From contig JAGTQX010000012.1 of assembly GCA_018396675.1 (NCBI GenBank), positions 120,859 through 184,858 of the forward strand: a stretch of 64,000 nucleotides of DNA. Direction: 5' to 3'. Under the pieces are notes generated by a model. The model was not told the DNA's origin. It saw nothing but the letters and a program-made list of their open reading frames with translations, and did not search any database. Shown piece by piece: positions 50,160 through 58,861 of the stretch. Origin of the DNA: Candidatus Bathyarchaeota archaeon (GTDB taxonomy: Archaea > Thermoproteota > Bathyarchaeia > Bathyarchaeales > Bathycorpusculaceae). Made by a program: the position numbers and the translations under genes. Numbering within the stretch: position 1 is the first letter of the stretch; the number at the start of each line of letters is the position of its first letter.

Positions 50160-50290
50160 ATAGTCTCCCCATTAAACTTTCGTACAATTTTGGGCAGTTA
50201 AAAAAATAAGTCTAATGTAAATCTAAAACAAAATAAGGGGTCATTTTGTTGAGATAAAAACTGTTGAATGTTTTTGGTTGTTAACCTGTT

Positions 50291-50710
50291 CTATATTTCT
50301 TCTGCCAGTGTTGTGAACAAGTCATGGTGTTCTTCTTCATCTTCTAGAATCTCCTCGAACAAGTGGGCTGTTGTGTTGTCTTCTTCTTTGCGGGCTTGAG
50401 CTATTATTTCCTTGTATAGGTTTATCGCGTTTTCTTCGTCTTTTATGTCGCGTTGTATCATTTCTTTAAGGGTTTTACCGACAACAATTTCTGTAGGCTT
50501 TGTTGTAGGTGTCCCACCTAAGTAAAACAGTCTCTCGGCAATAGCCTCGGCATGTTTCATTTCTGCTATAGCCACTTTTTCTAGTTCGCTTTGAACAGCA
50601 AAGCCTTTAACGCCGCTCCATTGAACATGTTGCCACATGTACTGTATGCTAACTTGCAGTTCCCTCGCGATGGCATCGTTTAGCATTTCTAACAATTTTT
50701 TAGAAACCAT
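50291..50710 (-). CDS. Bacterioferritin-like ferritin
   Basis: A 139-residue four-helix ferritin. LNDAIARELQVSIQYMWQH near residue 10, EMKHAEAIAERLFYLGG near 50, DEENAINLYKEI near 95 and EDEEEHHDLF near 125 give the E/ExxH ligands of both half-sites. It oxidises and stores iron or detoxifies peroxide. The ATG at 50710 is 4 bases from GGAGGTGA, preferred over the GTG at 50719. Part of the stress cluster. Confidence 0.88.
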   Translation of the reverse strand: MVSKKLLEMLNDAIARELQVSIQYMWQHVQWSGVKGFAVQSELEKVAIAEMKHAEAIAERLFYLGGTPTTKPTEIVVGKTLKEMIQRDIKDEENAINLYKEIIAQARKEEDNTTAHLFEEILEDEEEHHDLFTTLAEEI

Positions 50711-50816
50711 AATTTTCACCTCCCTTCATTTTCTTTTTGAATTTGTTTAAAAGTTTTGCCGCATGATACGGAAATCGGAGAATTATTGAAAATTGTGGAC
50801 GCTTTCACTATTGTTA

Positions 50817-51296
50817 TTATCCGCCCGGCGCTCCGTGAAATGGCACATTCTTCCAAAGAATGTCCCACCAATCGTCTTCCGTTATAGTTTCTCCTCTGAC
50901 AATAATTTCTAGAACTTCTTTTAGCAGTTCATGATGTCTCCGTTCGTCAGCTAATATTGCAGTTAAAAGCAGCTTAACCTTCGCATTTTCAACAGTCGGA
51001 AGTACATCACTTATCTTTTTAATAAGCTCGGCTTCTATACGTATGTGCTTTTCTATAAGGCTTTTCTGTTCATCCAAGTGTTTCTGCGAAAGAGCTTGCT
51101 GTGTTACAGTCAAAAGCTTGAATGCTGACTCGTACATTTCTGCGTGTTTCGATGAATCTAGCGATATTCCTTTCAAGACTCCTTTGACTGCAGGATTTCC
51201 AATGTTTTTTAAGGATTCGTTGAGCGAATCCACAATTTCGTTTTCAACTTTGATTTGTTTCTCTATGAAGTCTATGAGTGCATTTTTCGATGACAT
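50817..51296 (-). CDS. Ferritin-like diiron protein
   Basis: A 159-residue helical protein. Two repeats carry E...ExxH-like patterns: EKQIKVENEIVDSL with SSKHAEMYESAF, and EKHIRIEAELIKKI with ADERRHHELLKEVL. It is rubrerythrin/ferritin-like but lacks a rubredoxin domain; a separate rubredoxin is encoded nearby. The C-terminus is Trp-rich (DDWWDILWKNVPFHGAPGG). GGAGGTGT precedes the start. Confidence 0.78.
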   Translation of the reverse strand: MSSKNALIDFIEKQIKVENEIVDSLNESLKNIGNPAVKGVLKGISLDSSKHAEMYESAFKLLTVTQQALSQKHLDEQKSLIEKHIRIEAELIKKISDVLPTVENAKVKLLLTAILADERRHHELLKEVLEIIVRGETITEDDWWDILWKNVPFHGAPGG

Positions 51297-51318
51297 ACAT
51301 GTTACACCTCCATTTAAA

Positions 51319-51771
51319 CTAATTAACCGTTAAGCCCCTAACAAGTTTTTCTGCTATCCGCTTTCCAAACGCCATGCATTGTTCCAGTCCCGACTGGTCA
51401 GGCGTGTACCTTATCAAAAGTGGCGGCTCTGATGCATCCATCTCAAACCTGTTCTTCATTATTTCCAGAACCAGTTTCGGAGCTTCACCGCTCCAACCGT
51501 AAGACCCGAAAGCAGCGCCAACCTTGCCCTTTAAGCTAACGTTTTTGGCGGCAGCCTCTTCAAATAATCTTTTAACGTCGGCTGTCATGTCGTGGTGGTA
51601 CGTTGGCGTGCCGACAATTATGGCGTCAAAAGTGTTTAGTGTCTCCGGTGTTGCGTGATAAGTTAACTCTACCATTGTGTCTTGGACTGTTTTTGCCCCT
51701 TCAGAGATTGCTTTAGCCATTTTTTCAGTATTTCCCGTTCTGCTGTAGTAAAGAATGAGAATTTTTGGCAT
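51319..51771 (-). CDS. Flavodoxin-family protein
   Basis: A 150-residue flavodoxin: FMN phosphate loop YYSRTGNTEKMA near residue 8, GTPTYHHDMTADVK near 55 and FGSYGWSGEAPK near 88. It resembles the flavodoxin domain of F390/FprA-type flavodiiron proteins, but the beta-lactamase-like diiron domain is absent here. Likely an electron carrier to peroxide- or superoxide-removing enzymes in this cluster. Confidence 0.85.
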   Translation of the reverse strand: MPKILILYYSRTGNTEKMAKAISEGAKTVQDTMVELTYHATPETLNTFDAIIVGTPTYHHDMTADVKRLFEEAAAKNVSLKGKVGAAFGSYGWSGEAPKLVLEIMKNRFEMDASEPPLLIRYTPDQSGLEQCMAFGKRIAEKLVRGLTVN

Positions 51772-51790
51772 GTTCTTCCCAGCTAACCGC

Positions 51791-52405
51791 TTATCTCAGT
51801 GCCTCTTCTAACCGCTTGTTGATTTCGTCCCAGTTGACGATTTTCCAGAATGCTTCAACGAATTTAGCCCTGTCATTTTTGTAGTCAATGTAGTAAGCGT
51901 GTTCGAAGACGTCAAGCACCATTAGTATGCGGAACATTGGATAAACATTCATGTTATGCTTCTCTACTTGCATTATCATTGGGCGTCCAGTCTGTCTGCA
52001 AAGGGTCAAAGCTGCCCATCCAGAACCTTCAACGCTTACAGCTGCTTGAGTAAACTCTTTCTGGAACCGCTCAAAATTTCCAAACTCTTTCGCTAATTCG
52101 TCAGCTAAAACTCCACTGGGTTTTCCGCCGCCACTGCTTGGTGGCGCCAGATTACCCCAGAACAACGAGTGAAGCAAGTGTCCGCCAACGTTCCATGACA
52201 GTTCTTTCAAAGTGGATTTAACGTCAATCTCTGTGTTTTCTTTTCTAGCCTTGTCCAGTCTCTGTAATATGGTATTTGCACCGTTGACATACGCTTGATG
52301 ATGCTTGCCGTGGTGTATTCTCAACTGTTCCTCGGACATGTATGGCTCCAAATCCTTATAGCCATAAGGCAACTGCGGCAAAACGTACAATCTAGCTTGT
52401 TCCAT
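51791..52405 (-). CDS. sod: Superoxide dismutase (Fe/Mn)
   Basis: Dismutates superoxide. A 204-residue Fe/Mn SOD: metal ligands in [13 protein letters not shown] near residue 30, [10 protein letters not shown] near 78, and the [15 protein letters not shown] block near 163 (usual W in LDVWEHAY is F). GGAGGAG precedes the ATG. Metal choice cannot be read. Between the flavodoxin and rubredoxin genes. Confidence 0.94.
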   Translation of the reverse strand: MEQARLYVLPQLPYGYKDLEPYMSEEQLRIHHGKHHQAYVNGANTILQRLDKARKENTEIDVKSTLKELSWNVGGHLLHSLFWGNLAPPSSGGGKPSGVLADELAKEFGNFERFQKEFTQAAVSVEGSGWAALTLCRQTGRPMIMQVEKHNMNVYPMFRILMVLDVFEHAYYIDYKNDRAKFVEAFWKIVNWDEINKRLEEALR

Positions 52406-52437
52406 AATTCAATCTCCTCCTCAATAATTTCCTTTTT

Positions 52438-52599
52438 TTAACTCTTTTTTACAAACTGATCTTTTGGGACTCCGCAAACTGGGCAAACCCAGTCTTTCGG
52501 CAGAGCCTCAAAAGGTGTTCCGGGTTTTACGCCGTGCTCTGGGTCTCCAACTTCTGGGTCATAGATGTAGCCGCAAACTGTGCATTCCCATTTTTCCAA
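52438..52599 (-). CDS. rub: Rubredoxin
   Basis: A 53-residue protein. It has [19 protein letters not shown] and [14 protein letters not shown], the two CxxC(G) iron-binding loops with normal spacing and the conserved Tyr, Gly-Asp-Pro and Trp residues. The start is TTG 52599; AGGAAGTG lies about 7 bases upstream. A one-electron carrier for the peroxide/superoxide defence genes around it. Easily missed because of length. Confidence 0.93.
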   Translation of the reverse strand: MEKWECTVCGYIYDPEVGDPEHGVKPGTPFEALPKDWVCPVCGVPKDQFVKKS

Positions 52600-52612
52600 T
52601 GTCTGACACTTC

Positions 52613-53029
52613 CTACTTTTCTGTTTTAATGTTGTAGCTTGTTTTTACTCCGGCTTTTTCAAAGAGTTTTCCAACTGGGCAGTTCTCCAAAGTCAGCTTA
52701 AAAATTCTTTGTACGATGTCTTGTGCAGCGTCGGTTTTAACTAAAACGTCAAATTTTGCTTCAGTTACCGTTCCGGCTTCGTCGGATTTTAATGCTTCAA
52801 GCTTGGCTTCCAAGTCTTTGAGTGGAACCCGCATTTTTTTGGCCATCAAAGCGAAGATCGTGGCGAAACATCCAGCATAGCTCATTACGCCTAGTTCTAG
52901 GGCTGTTGGCCCCATGTCTGTTCCAAGTTCAGGCGGCAAGTCCAAGCAAACGCTGTGCGCTCTTCCATCGTCAACGGCTATTCGCAAATCTTTAACCAGT
53001 TTAGCTGTTGCGTAAAGTTTCTGTGTCAA
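52613..53029 (-). CDS. OsmC-family peroxidase
   Basis: A 138-residue OsmC/Ohr-like protein with [22 protein letters not shown] near residue 40 and [15 protein letters not shown] near 112. The two conserved Cys expected for thiol peroxidase activity (one in SYAGC, one in ENCPV) are present. TTG start at 53029 with GGAGGATGA upstream. Reduces organic hydroperoxides by family. Confidence 0.88.
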   Translation of the reverse strand: MTQKLYATAKLVKDLRIAVDDGRAHSVCLDLPPELGTDMGPTALELGVMSYAGCFATIFALMAKKMRVPLKDLEAKLEALKSDEAGTVTEAKFDVLVKTDAAQDIVQRIFKLTLENCPVGKLFEKAGVKTSYNIKTEK

Positions 53030-53065
53030 AAAATCATCCTCCTTTACATTGAAATAGAAATAGGT

Positions 53066-53716
53066 TTATGGGAGCTTTTTCTTGCAGAGGAACCAGTCAA
53101 TGCACTCGTAGCCTTGCTGTACACCCTCTTGCAAACGTTTTTCAGCTTCCTCCTGAGTTGTCGGTGCCGGGATTATTACCGAGTCGCCGGGTCTCCAGTT
53201 TGCTGGCAAAGCCACTTTATGCTTGTCGGCTGTTTGCAAAGCATCAACCAGTCTTAAAATTTCATCCATGTTTCTTCCAACGTTTAGTGGATAGTATATC
53301 ATTGCTCTAAGCTTCATTTCAGGGTCTATCACAAAGACGCATCTCACAGCTGCTGTGGTGCTTTGCTTCGGGTGTATCATGCCAAAAAGGTTAGCAACCT
53401 TCATATCCAAGTCTGCTATTATTGGAAACGGTATTGTAACGCCGAGCTTATCCTTGATTGTTCTCACCCATGCAATGTGAGAGTGAACGCTGTCGATGCT
53501 TAAACCTATAAGCTGAACGTTGCGTTTAACAAGTTCTGGGTAAATTTGGGCAAAAGCCACAAACTCTGTTGTGCAAACTGGCGTGAAATCCGCTGGATGC
53601 GAAAACAGTATAACCCATTTTCCCTTGAAGTCTGAAAGTTTCAGTTTACCATGCGTAGTCACGGCCTCAAAATCTGGGACAACTTCACCAATTCGTAGTA
53701 ATGGTTTTTCTTCCAT
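53066..53716 (-). CDS. Peroxiredoxin (archaeal Prx6-type)
   Basis: A 216-residue peroxiredoxin: peroxidatic Cys in [13 protein letters not shown] near residue 46, and a C-terminal extension with CIDWFLCKK (Cys spaced by five) near 205-211, as in archaeal thioredoxin peroxidases whose C-terminal cysteines resolve the sulfenate. AAGGAGGA precedes the ATG. First gene of the minus-strand stress cluster. Confidence 0.93.
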   Translation of the reverse strand: MEEKPLLRIGEVVPDFEAVTTHGKLKLSDFKGKWVILFSHPADFTPVCTTEFVAFAQIYPELVKRNVQLIGLSIDSVHSHIAWVRTIKDKLGVTIPFPIIADLDMKVANLFGMIHPKQSTTAAVRCVFVIDPEMKLRAMIYYPLNVGRNMDEILRLVDALQTADKHKVALPANWRPGDSVIIPAPTTQEEAEKRLQEGVQQGYECIDWFLCKKKLP

Positions 53717-53765
53717 TTTTTATTTTCCTCCTTTTATTTTAACCACAATCCTTTTATCTTCCGAC

Positions 53766-53775
53766 GCTTATATGT
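53766..53775. promoter_or_regulatory. Possible shared TATA element of prx and lrp genes
   Basis: GCTTATATGT reads as a TATA box both ways: TTATATG for the Lrp gene on the plus strand (start near 53795) and CATATAAG for peroxiredoxin on the minus strand (start near 53743). It lies in the 103-base divergent gap. Confidence 0.4.
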
Positions 53776-53819
53776 TTTTCGTCCAAAAATCGGCTAAAAA
53801 CGTACAAAAAGGTGCGAAA

Positions 53820-54266
53820 ATGGTAAAAATAATTGCGGAAATAGACGAACTCGACTCCAAAATCTTAAGACTACTCCAAGAAGACGGCAGGCTAACATTC
53901 ACGGAAATCGCACAGAAATTAAAACTAAGCGAATCAACAATAAGGAAAAGGGTTCAAGCCCTACAAAAACGCGGAATAATAAAACGATTCACCGCGGAAA
54001 TTGACCCGACAAAAATAGGCTTAAACACCATCGCGATAGTAGGCGTAGACGTAGACCCACCTAAACTGTTGGAAGTTGCGCAAAAACTTTGCGAATTTAA
54101 AGAAATCCGCTCAGTCGCCACCTCAACTGGCGATCACATGATAATGACTGAAATATGGACAAAAGATGGAAGAGAACTTACAAGACTAATATCTGAAAAA
54201 ATCGGGCCGATAGAAGGTGTAAAGAAAATTTGCCCATCAATACTTTTGGAAAAACTGAAAGGTTAA
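53820..54266 (+). CDS. Lrp/AsnC-family transcriptional regulator
   Basis: A 148-residue regulator: N-terminal HTH (ELDSKILRLLQEDGRLTFTEIAQKLKLSE, in two parts) and a C-terminal RAM domain (TIAIVGVDVDPPKLLEVAQKLCEF). ATG 53820 follows AGGTG at 53809-53813. The frame runs on upstream to 53571 through peroxiredoxin antisense, which is not coding. Divergent from prx and 24 bases from the copper ATPase, which makes it a candidate regulator of both. Confidence 0.9.
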   Translation: MVKIIAEIDELDSKILRLLQEDGRLTFTEIAQKLKLSESTIRKRVQALQKRGIIKRFTAEIDPTKIGLNTIAIVGVDVDPPKLLEVAQKLCEFKEIRSVATSTGDHMIMTEIWTKDGRELTRLISEKIGPIEGVKKICPSILLEKLKG

Positions 54267-54290
54267 AAATTTAGGAGGTAGAACAAAGAA

Positions 54291-56426
54291 TTGTGTGCTC
54301 ATAGTGGGCATCACCATCATGCTCACCACGTATCGGAATTCAAGCGGAGGTTCTGGGTTTCGCTTGCATTAACTATTCCAATTTTGCTTCTTTCAGAAAT
54401 GATTCAAATGTGGTTTGGCATCGAATGGCTAACAATACCATATCAAAAACAGATTTTATTCATGCTTTCCATAATCGTTTACATTTATGGTGGCTGGCCA
54501 TTCCTAAAAGGCCTATATGAAGAGGTCAAAGCAAAACAGCCTGGGATGATGACGCTTATTGGCATGGCAATATCAGTTGCCATGTTTTACTCTCTTGGAA
54601 CAGTGTTCATCATAAGTGGAAAAGACTTCTTCTGGGAACTGGCAACCTTAATTGACGTTATGCTGCTGGGCCACTGGATAGAAGCGAAAAGCGTTCTCGG
54701 CGCTTCGATGGCTTTAGAAGAACTTGTCCGAATAATGCCAACAACCGCTCACTTGGTCAAAAACGACGAAATCTTCGATGTGCCAGTTTCGCAGTTAAGC
54801 AAAGGCGATATTGTTCTTGTACGCCCAGGAGAGAAAATCCCTTCTGACGGCGTTATTGTCGAAGGCGAATCATCTGTTAATGAAGCTTTTTTAACTGGCG
54901 AATCGAAACCCATCACTAAAAAGGTTGGCAACAAAGTCGTCGGCGGCACTATAAACAGTGAAAGTATCCTTAAAGTGCTTATAGAACGCACGGGCGAAGA
55001 AACTTACCTAGCGCAAGTCATAAAACTCGTTAAGCAAGCGCAAGAAAGCCGGTCTCGAACGCAAGACTTTGCAAACAAGGCTGCGGCTATGCTTTTTTAT
55101 GTGGCGCTCAGCGTTGGAATAATAACCTTCTTTGCATGGTCTTTTTTTGCTAATTCGGATGTTGCCCTTGAAAGAACCGTAACTGTGCTTGTTATTGCTT
55201 GTCCACACGCTCTAGGATTGGCGATACCATTGGTTGTAGCACTTTCAACTTCTATAACTGCAAAAAGCGGAATACTTATACGTGACAGGCGCGCTTTCGA
55301 AATGGTCAAAGACATAAACGCCGTTGTCTTCGACAAAACTGGCACTTTGACAGTCGGAAAATTCGGAGTCAGCGATGTCGTAGCGTTTATTCCAGAAAAA
55401 GAGCTTTTAGCTTTAACTGCAAGCGTTGAACTTAACTCTGAACATGTCATAGCAAAAGCCATAGTGGAATACGCAAACAAAAAAGGAGTAAAAATTCCCG
55501 AAGCTAAAGATTTTAAATCTTTACCTGGAAGAGGCGCATACGGAAAGGTTGCAAAAAGAGAAGTTTACGTTGGAAGCCTCAGCATTCTGGAAGAACTAAA
55601 AATTGAGGTAAAAGACCCGAAAATAAACCAACTTCAGGAGCAAGGCAAAACTGTCGTGTTCACGGTTGTTGACGGCAAACTTGCTGGTGCATTCGCATTA
55701 GCAGACATGGTGCGAGAGGAATCACATGAGGCTGTTAAACGATTGAAAAAGAGAGGCGTTAAGGTTTTCATGCTTACCGGTGACTCTGAAGAAGTTGCCC
55801 GATGGGTTGCTAAAGAGCTTGACATTGACAACTATTTCGCACGCGTTTTGCCTGACAAAAAAGCAGAGAAGATAAAGCTACTTAAAGAAGAAGGCTACAG
55901 AGTCGCAATGGTTGGAGACGGCGTGAACGACGCTCCAGCGCTCGTCACCGCAGACGTAGGCATAGCGATAGGCGCTGGAACAGATGTAGCGGTAGAAAGT
56001 GCAGACATTATACTTGTTAAAAACGATCCTCGAGATGTGGAAAAAGTTATAGACATTTCGCGTAAAACGTATGCAAAAATGACGCAAAACTTGTGGTGGG
56101 CGGCTGGTTACAATATTATAGCCATTCCATTAGCGGCTGGAGTGCTGTCTGGCTTTGGTATAAACCTGTCACCAGCAGTTGGCGCAGTAATCATGTCCTT
56201 AAGCACAGTTATAGTTGCCTTTAACAGTCAAACTTTGAGAAAATATGAACCTGAGGAGGTGAAGGAAATCACGAAAAAGACTCTTGTAGTTGATCCAATC
56301 TGCGGAATGAAAATAGACCCTGAGGCTGCTTATAGTAAGATTGAACATGGCGGGCGCGTCTTTTACTTCTGTTCCAAGGCTTGCGAAGAAGAATTCAAGA
56401 AAAATCCGAAAAAATACGCAAAATAA
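54291..56426 (+). CDS. copB: CopB-type P1B copper ATPase with C-terminal YHS domain
   Basis: A 711-residue heavy-metal P-type ATPase. The N-terminus is His-rich ([12 protein letters not shown]) with no HMA domain. TGES loop (TGESKPI) near residue 205, CPH motif in [11 protein letters not shown] near 305, DKTGTLT near 348 and [10 protein letters not shown] near 545. CPH marks the P1B-3 (CopB) class, exporting Cu(II)/Cu(I). After the last helices comes a YHS domain ([13 protein letters not shown]...[11 protein letters not shown]), likely a metal-binding site. TTG start with AGGAGGT 11 bases upstream. Probably cotranscribed with the Lrp gene. Confidence 0.9.
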   Translation: MCAHSGHHHHAHHVSEFKRRFWVSLALTIPILLLSEMIQMWFGIEWLTIPYQKQILFMLSIIVYIYGGWPFLKGLYEEVKAKQPGMMTLIGMAISVAMFYSLGTVFIISGKDFFWELATLIDVMLLGHWIEAKSVLGASMALEELVRIMPTTAHLVKNDEIFDVPVSQLSKGDIVLVRPGEKIPSDGVIVEGESSVNEAFLTGESKPITKKVGNKVVGGTINSESILKVLIERTGEETYLAQVIKLVKQAQESRSRTQDFANKAAAMLFYVALSVGIITFFAWSFFANSDVALERTVTVLVIACPHALGLAIPLVVALSTSITAKSGILIRDRRAFEMVKDINAVVFDKTGTLTVGKFGVSDVVAFIPEKELLALTASVELNSEHVIAKAIVEYANKKGVKIPEAKDFKSLPGRGAYGKVAKREVYVGSLSILEELKIEVKDPKINQLQEQGKTVVFTVVDGKLAGAFALADMVREESHEAVKRLKKRGVKVFMLTGDSEEVARWVAKELDIDNYFARVLPDKKAEKIKLLKEEGYRVAMVGDGVNDAPALVTADVGIAIGAGTDVAVESADIILVKNDPRDVEKVIDISRKTYAKMTQNLWWAAGYNIIAIPLAAGVLSGFGINLSPAVGAVIMSLSTVIVAFNSQTLRKYEPEEVKEITKKTLVVDPICGMKIDPEAAYSKIEHGGRVFYFCSKACEEEFKKNPKKYAK

Positions 56427-56525
56427 GCTTAAAAAAGAAAACCTTAACTTTACATACTTCCCACAACACATTGATTAGAACGCTGGTGAACAGGACTGGG
56501 CAGACTGGCTGAACTAAAGCTTGCA

Positions 56526-57530
56526 ATGGGCACGTCAATCTTCCTAGTCGCCTTTATATTCGCGCTTTTCCTTTCTGCAATAATGCTAATACTGCAACTA
56601 AGCGTCTTCTACGCCTTGATAGGAACAGCGCTTTTCATTCTACTTGAATATCTTATCGGACCGGCTATTGTTAAAAGCTCAACAAGGCTTCGCTATTTAG
56701 AAAATGGGGAAAACCCTTGGCTTGAATCCACCGTCAAAGAGCTTGCGGAAAAATCCGGCATACCGATGCCAAAACTAGCAATAGTGCCAGATAAGACACC
56801 TAACGCTTTTGTTTTCGGCAGAACGGCAAATGACGCCACGTTAGCAGTTCATGAAGGGCTTCTGACAAACCTAAACAAAGACGAGATTAAAGGCGTAATA
56901 GGCCACGAGTTAGGTCACATAAAACATAAAGACTACATTGTTATGACAGTGCTTTCCGCTTTGCCATTACTTGCTTACTTAATCGCACGTGGAACATGGG
57001 AAGTTGGAAGATGGGCCCCCACATCGAGAAAAAAAGACGAAAGCAACATAAAACTGGCCTTTTTTGCCATAGCGATAATCTCCTATGTAGTCTATATTAT
57101 TTCGCTTCTTTTCGTCATGGGACTTAGCAGACTGCGTGAACATTATGCAGACGCCTATTCAGCCTATGTCACTGGGTCGCCTAGAAGTCTTCAAAGCGCC
57201 CTGGCAAAAATCACGTATGGCTTGTCGCTTTCTCCTAAACCTCCATCTGGCGTAAGAGCTTTCTATATCGGTGATCCAGCCATGGCTAAGCTTGAGATAT
57301 CTTGTATAATGGAAAAGAAGACGGAGTACGATTTGGATAAGGATGGCGTATTAGATGAGAAGGAACTTGAACTTGCAATGGAAAAAGAAGCAAAATCCAC
57401 ATGGGCAAAAATCAACACGTGGTTCTCAACCCATCCACCAACATTTAAGCGCATACTGCTATTGCGTGAAATAGAAACAGAGATAGAAAGCGGAAAATTC
57501 ACAACCGACCGCATATACGCAAAAATATAG
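56526..57530 (+). CDS. htpX: HtpX-like M48 zinc metalloprotease
   Basis: A 334-residue membrane protease: two N-terminal hydrophobic segments (about residues 1-55), the zinc motif HELGHIKHKD near 127, two more membrane segments near 143-205, and a downstream RLREHYADAYSAYVTG with the third ligand Glu. It degrades misfolded membrane proteins. The frame is open a few codons upstream (to 56490), so a non-ATG start is possible. The C-terminal half has an insertion rich in charged residues (DKDGVLDEKELELAME), EF-hand-like by eye. Confidence 0.88.
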   Translation: MGTSIFLVAFIFALFLSAIMLILQLSVFYALIGTALFILLEYLIGPAIVKSSTRLRYLENGENPWLESTVKELAEKSGIPMPKLAIVPDKTPNAFVFGRTANDATLAVHEGLLTNLNKDEIKGVIGHELGHIKHKDYIVMTVLSALPLLAYLIARGTWEVGRWAPTSRKKDESNIKLAFFAIAIISYVVYIISLLFVMGLSRLREHYADAYSAYVTGSPRSLQSALAKITYGLSLSPKPPSGVRAFYIGDPAMAKLEISCIMEKKTEYDLDKDGVLDEKELELAMEKEAKSTWAKINTWFSTHPPTFKRILLLREIETEIESGKFTTDRIYAKI

Positions 57531-57551
57531 CGAAAATAGGCTATTTACTGG

Positions 57552-58007
57552 CTATTCACGCATAATCCATTTTCTACATGTAATTTTCTTTGGCGTTATT
57601 AGACATATCCTAACAGCTTCCAGTTCCTCCTCGCGTTTTCTTCCAGGCTTGCTCATGTATGCGTCAAAAGGTTCTGGAACACGATACTTGTTGATTAATT
57701 TCTGCAAATACGGTATCATCTTCTCTTTATCGCTGATTATTTCTGCCTTACCAAAAACCACGACGCTTTTGAACATTGAAGCATCCGATAGGGCTTCATC
57801 AACCTCAAAACAAACATTTACGTTTTGTTTTAATGCTTCCATTTTTAAGCCTTTGCTGCATGTGTGAAAGAAAATTTTTCCGTCAGCATAACCAAAACCA
57901 ACTGGAACAATGTAAGGTGTTCCATCATCAAGGACGACGCCTAGCCTGCCAACTCGTGCACAGCAAAGAAAACGCTCAACTTCATTTTTTGTCATATCCT
58001 TCTCCAT
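57552..58007 (-). CDS. Pyridoxamine 5'-phosphate oxidase-like flavin-binding protein
   Basis: A 151-residue split-barrel protein of the PPOX class: FLCCARVGRLGVVLDDGTPYIVPVGFGYADGKIFFHT region (residues about 12-50), then NVCFEVDEA near 65. Such proteins bind FMN, F420 or heme; given two F420 ligase homologues in the window, F420 is possible. A start at M5 (57995) cannot be excluded. Confidence 0.85.
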   Translation of the reverse strand: MEKDMTKNEVERFLCCARVGRLGVVLDDGTPYIVPVGFGYADGKIFFHTCSKGLKMEALKQNVNVCFEVDEALSDASMFKSVVVFGKAEIISDKEKMIPYLQKLINKYRVPEPFDAYMSKPGRKREEELEAVRICLITPKKITCRKWIMRE

Positions 58008-58100
58008 TTAAATTTAGTCCTCCATTTTCCCGCCTGAATTTATTGATGTGCTAATTGGCATAATTGTGCATAGCAAATTTATTATTTTCTTACGCGTTAA

Positions 58101-58820
58101 GTGAAGAAGTGTGATCCTAAATTGAAGGTTAAGCTTCTCCGTTACACCGCTGATCCTGAACTCTTGTGTGGAGCTGCGGCTTTAACGTCAACAAAAAGCG
58201 GGAACCCCTCTGACATTTTCGAGAGCATAAATTTGGAAAAAGCTAGGCAAACAGTTAAACGGGTTACTGGTTATGGACATGCGTCAGTCATTGAGCATGC
58301 TTCATTCACTTTTAGTATAGAGGAAGTTTCAAGAGCTATGACGCATCAGCTAGTCAGACATCGCATTGCTTCTTACACGCAGCAGAGCCAACGCTACGTT
58401 ACATATGACACACTGAAACAATATGTGATCCCGCCAAGCATAAATGGCAACTCAGAAGCCAAAAAAATATTCGACAAAGCCTTAGAAAGCGTTTCAGAAG
58501 CATATAACAAACTTTTACAGGCGGGAGTTCCAAAAGAAGATGCGCGGTACATTCTTCCAAACGCGGCGAAAACTAACATAGTTGTAACAATGAACGCCCG
58601 TGAACTTCGTCACTTCTTTAACCTGCGATGTTGTGCACGTTCGCAATGGGAACTGCGAGAAGTGGCAATAGAAATGCTTAGACAAGTAAAAAAGATCGCG
58701 CCTTCACTTTTTGAAAACGCTGGACCTACATGCGTCGAGCTTGGCTATTGTCCAGAAGGAAAAATGAAGCCGCCAGAATGCAGTATTGACGAGACAAGGA
58801 AACGGTTCCAAAACCTGTGA
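58101..58820 (+). CDS. thyX: Flavin-dependent thymidylate synthase (ThyX)
   Basis: Makes dTMP from dUMP with FAD and methylene-tetrahydrofolate. A 239-residue protein with the ThyX signature RHRIASYTQQSQRY (near residue 95), GHASVIEHASFTFSIE upstream and ARSQWELREVA near 178. Start GTG 58101, or TTG 58122 giving MKVKLLRYT. Good full-length gene. Confidence 0.94.
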   Translation: MKKCDPKLKVKLLRYTADPELLCGAAALTSTKSGNPSDIFESINLEKARQTVKRVTGYGHASVIEHASFTFSIEEVSRAMTHQLVRHRIASYTQQSQRYVTYDTLKQYVIPPSINGNSEAKKIFDKALESVSEAYNKLLQAGVPKEDARYILPNAAKTNIVVTMNARELRHFFNLRCCARSQWELREVAIEMLRQVKKIAPSLFENAGPTCVELGYCPEGKMKPPECSIDETRKRFQNL

Positions 58821-58861
58821 CACAAAACTTTCGTGGCTCCTCTTTTTAAAAGCGATTTAAA

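Noticed and set aside
53571-53819. Extended Lrp frame starting inside peroxiredoxin
   Set aside because: It lies opposite the peroxiredoxin coding sequence and upstream of the predicted promoter; ATG 53820 has a ribosome-binding site.
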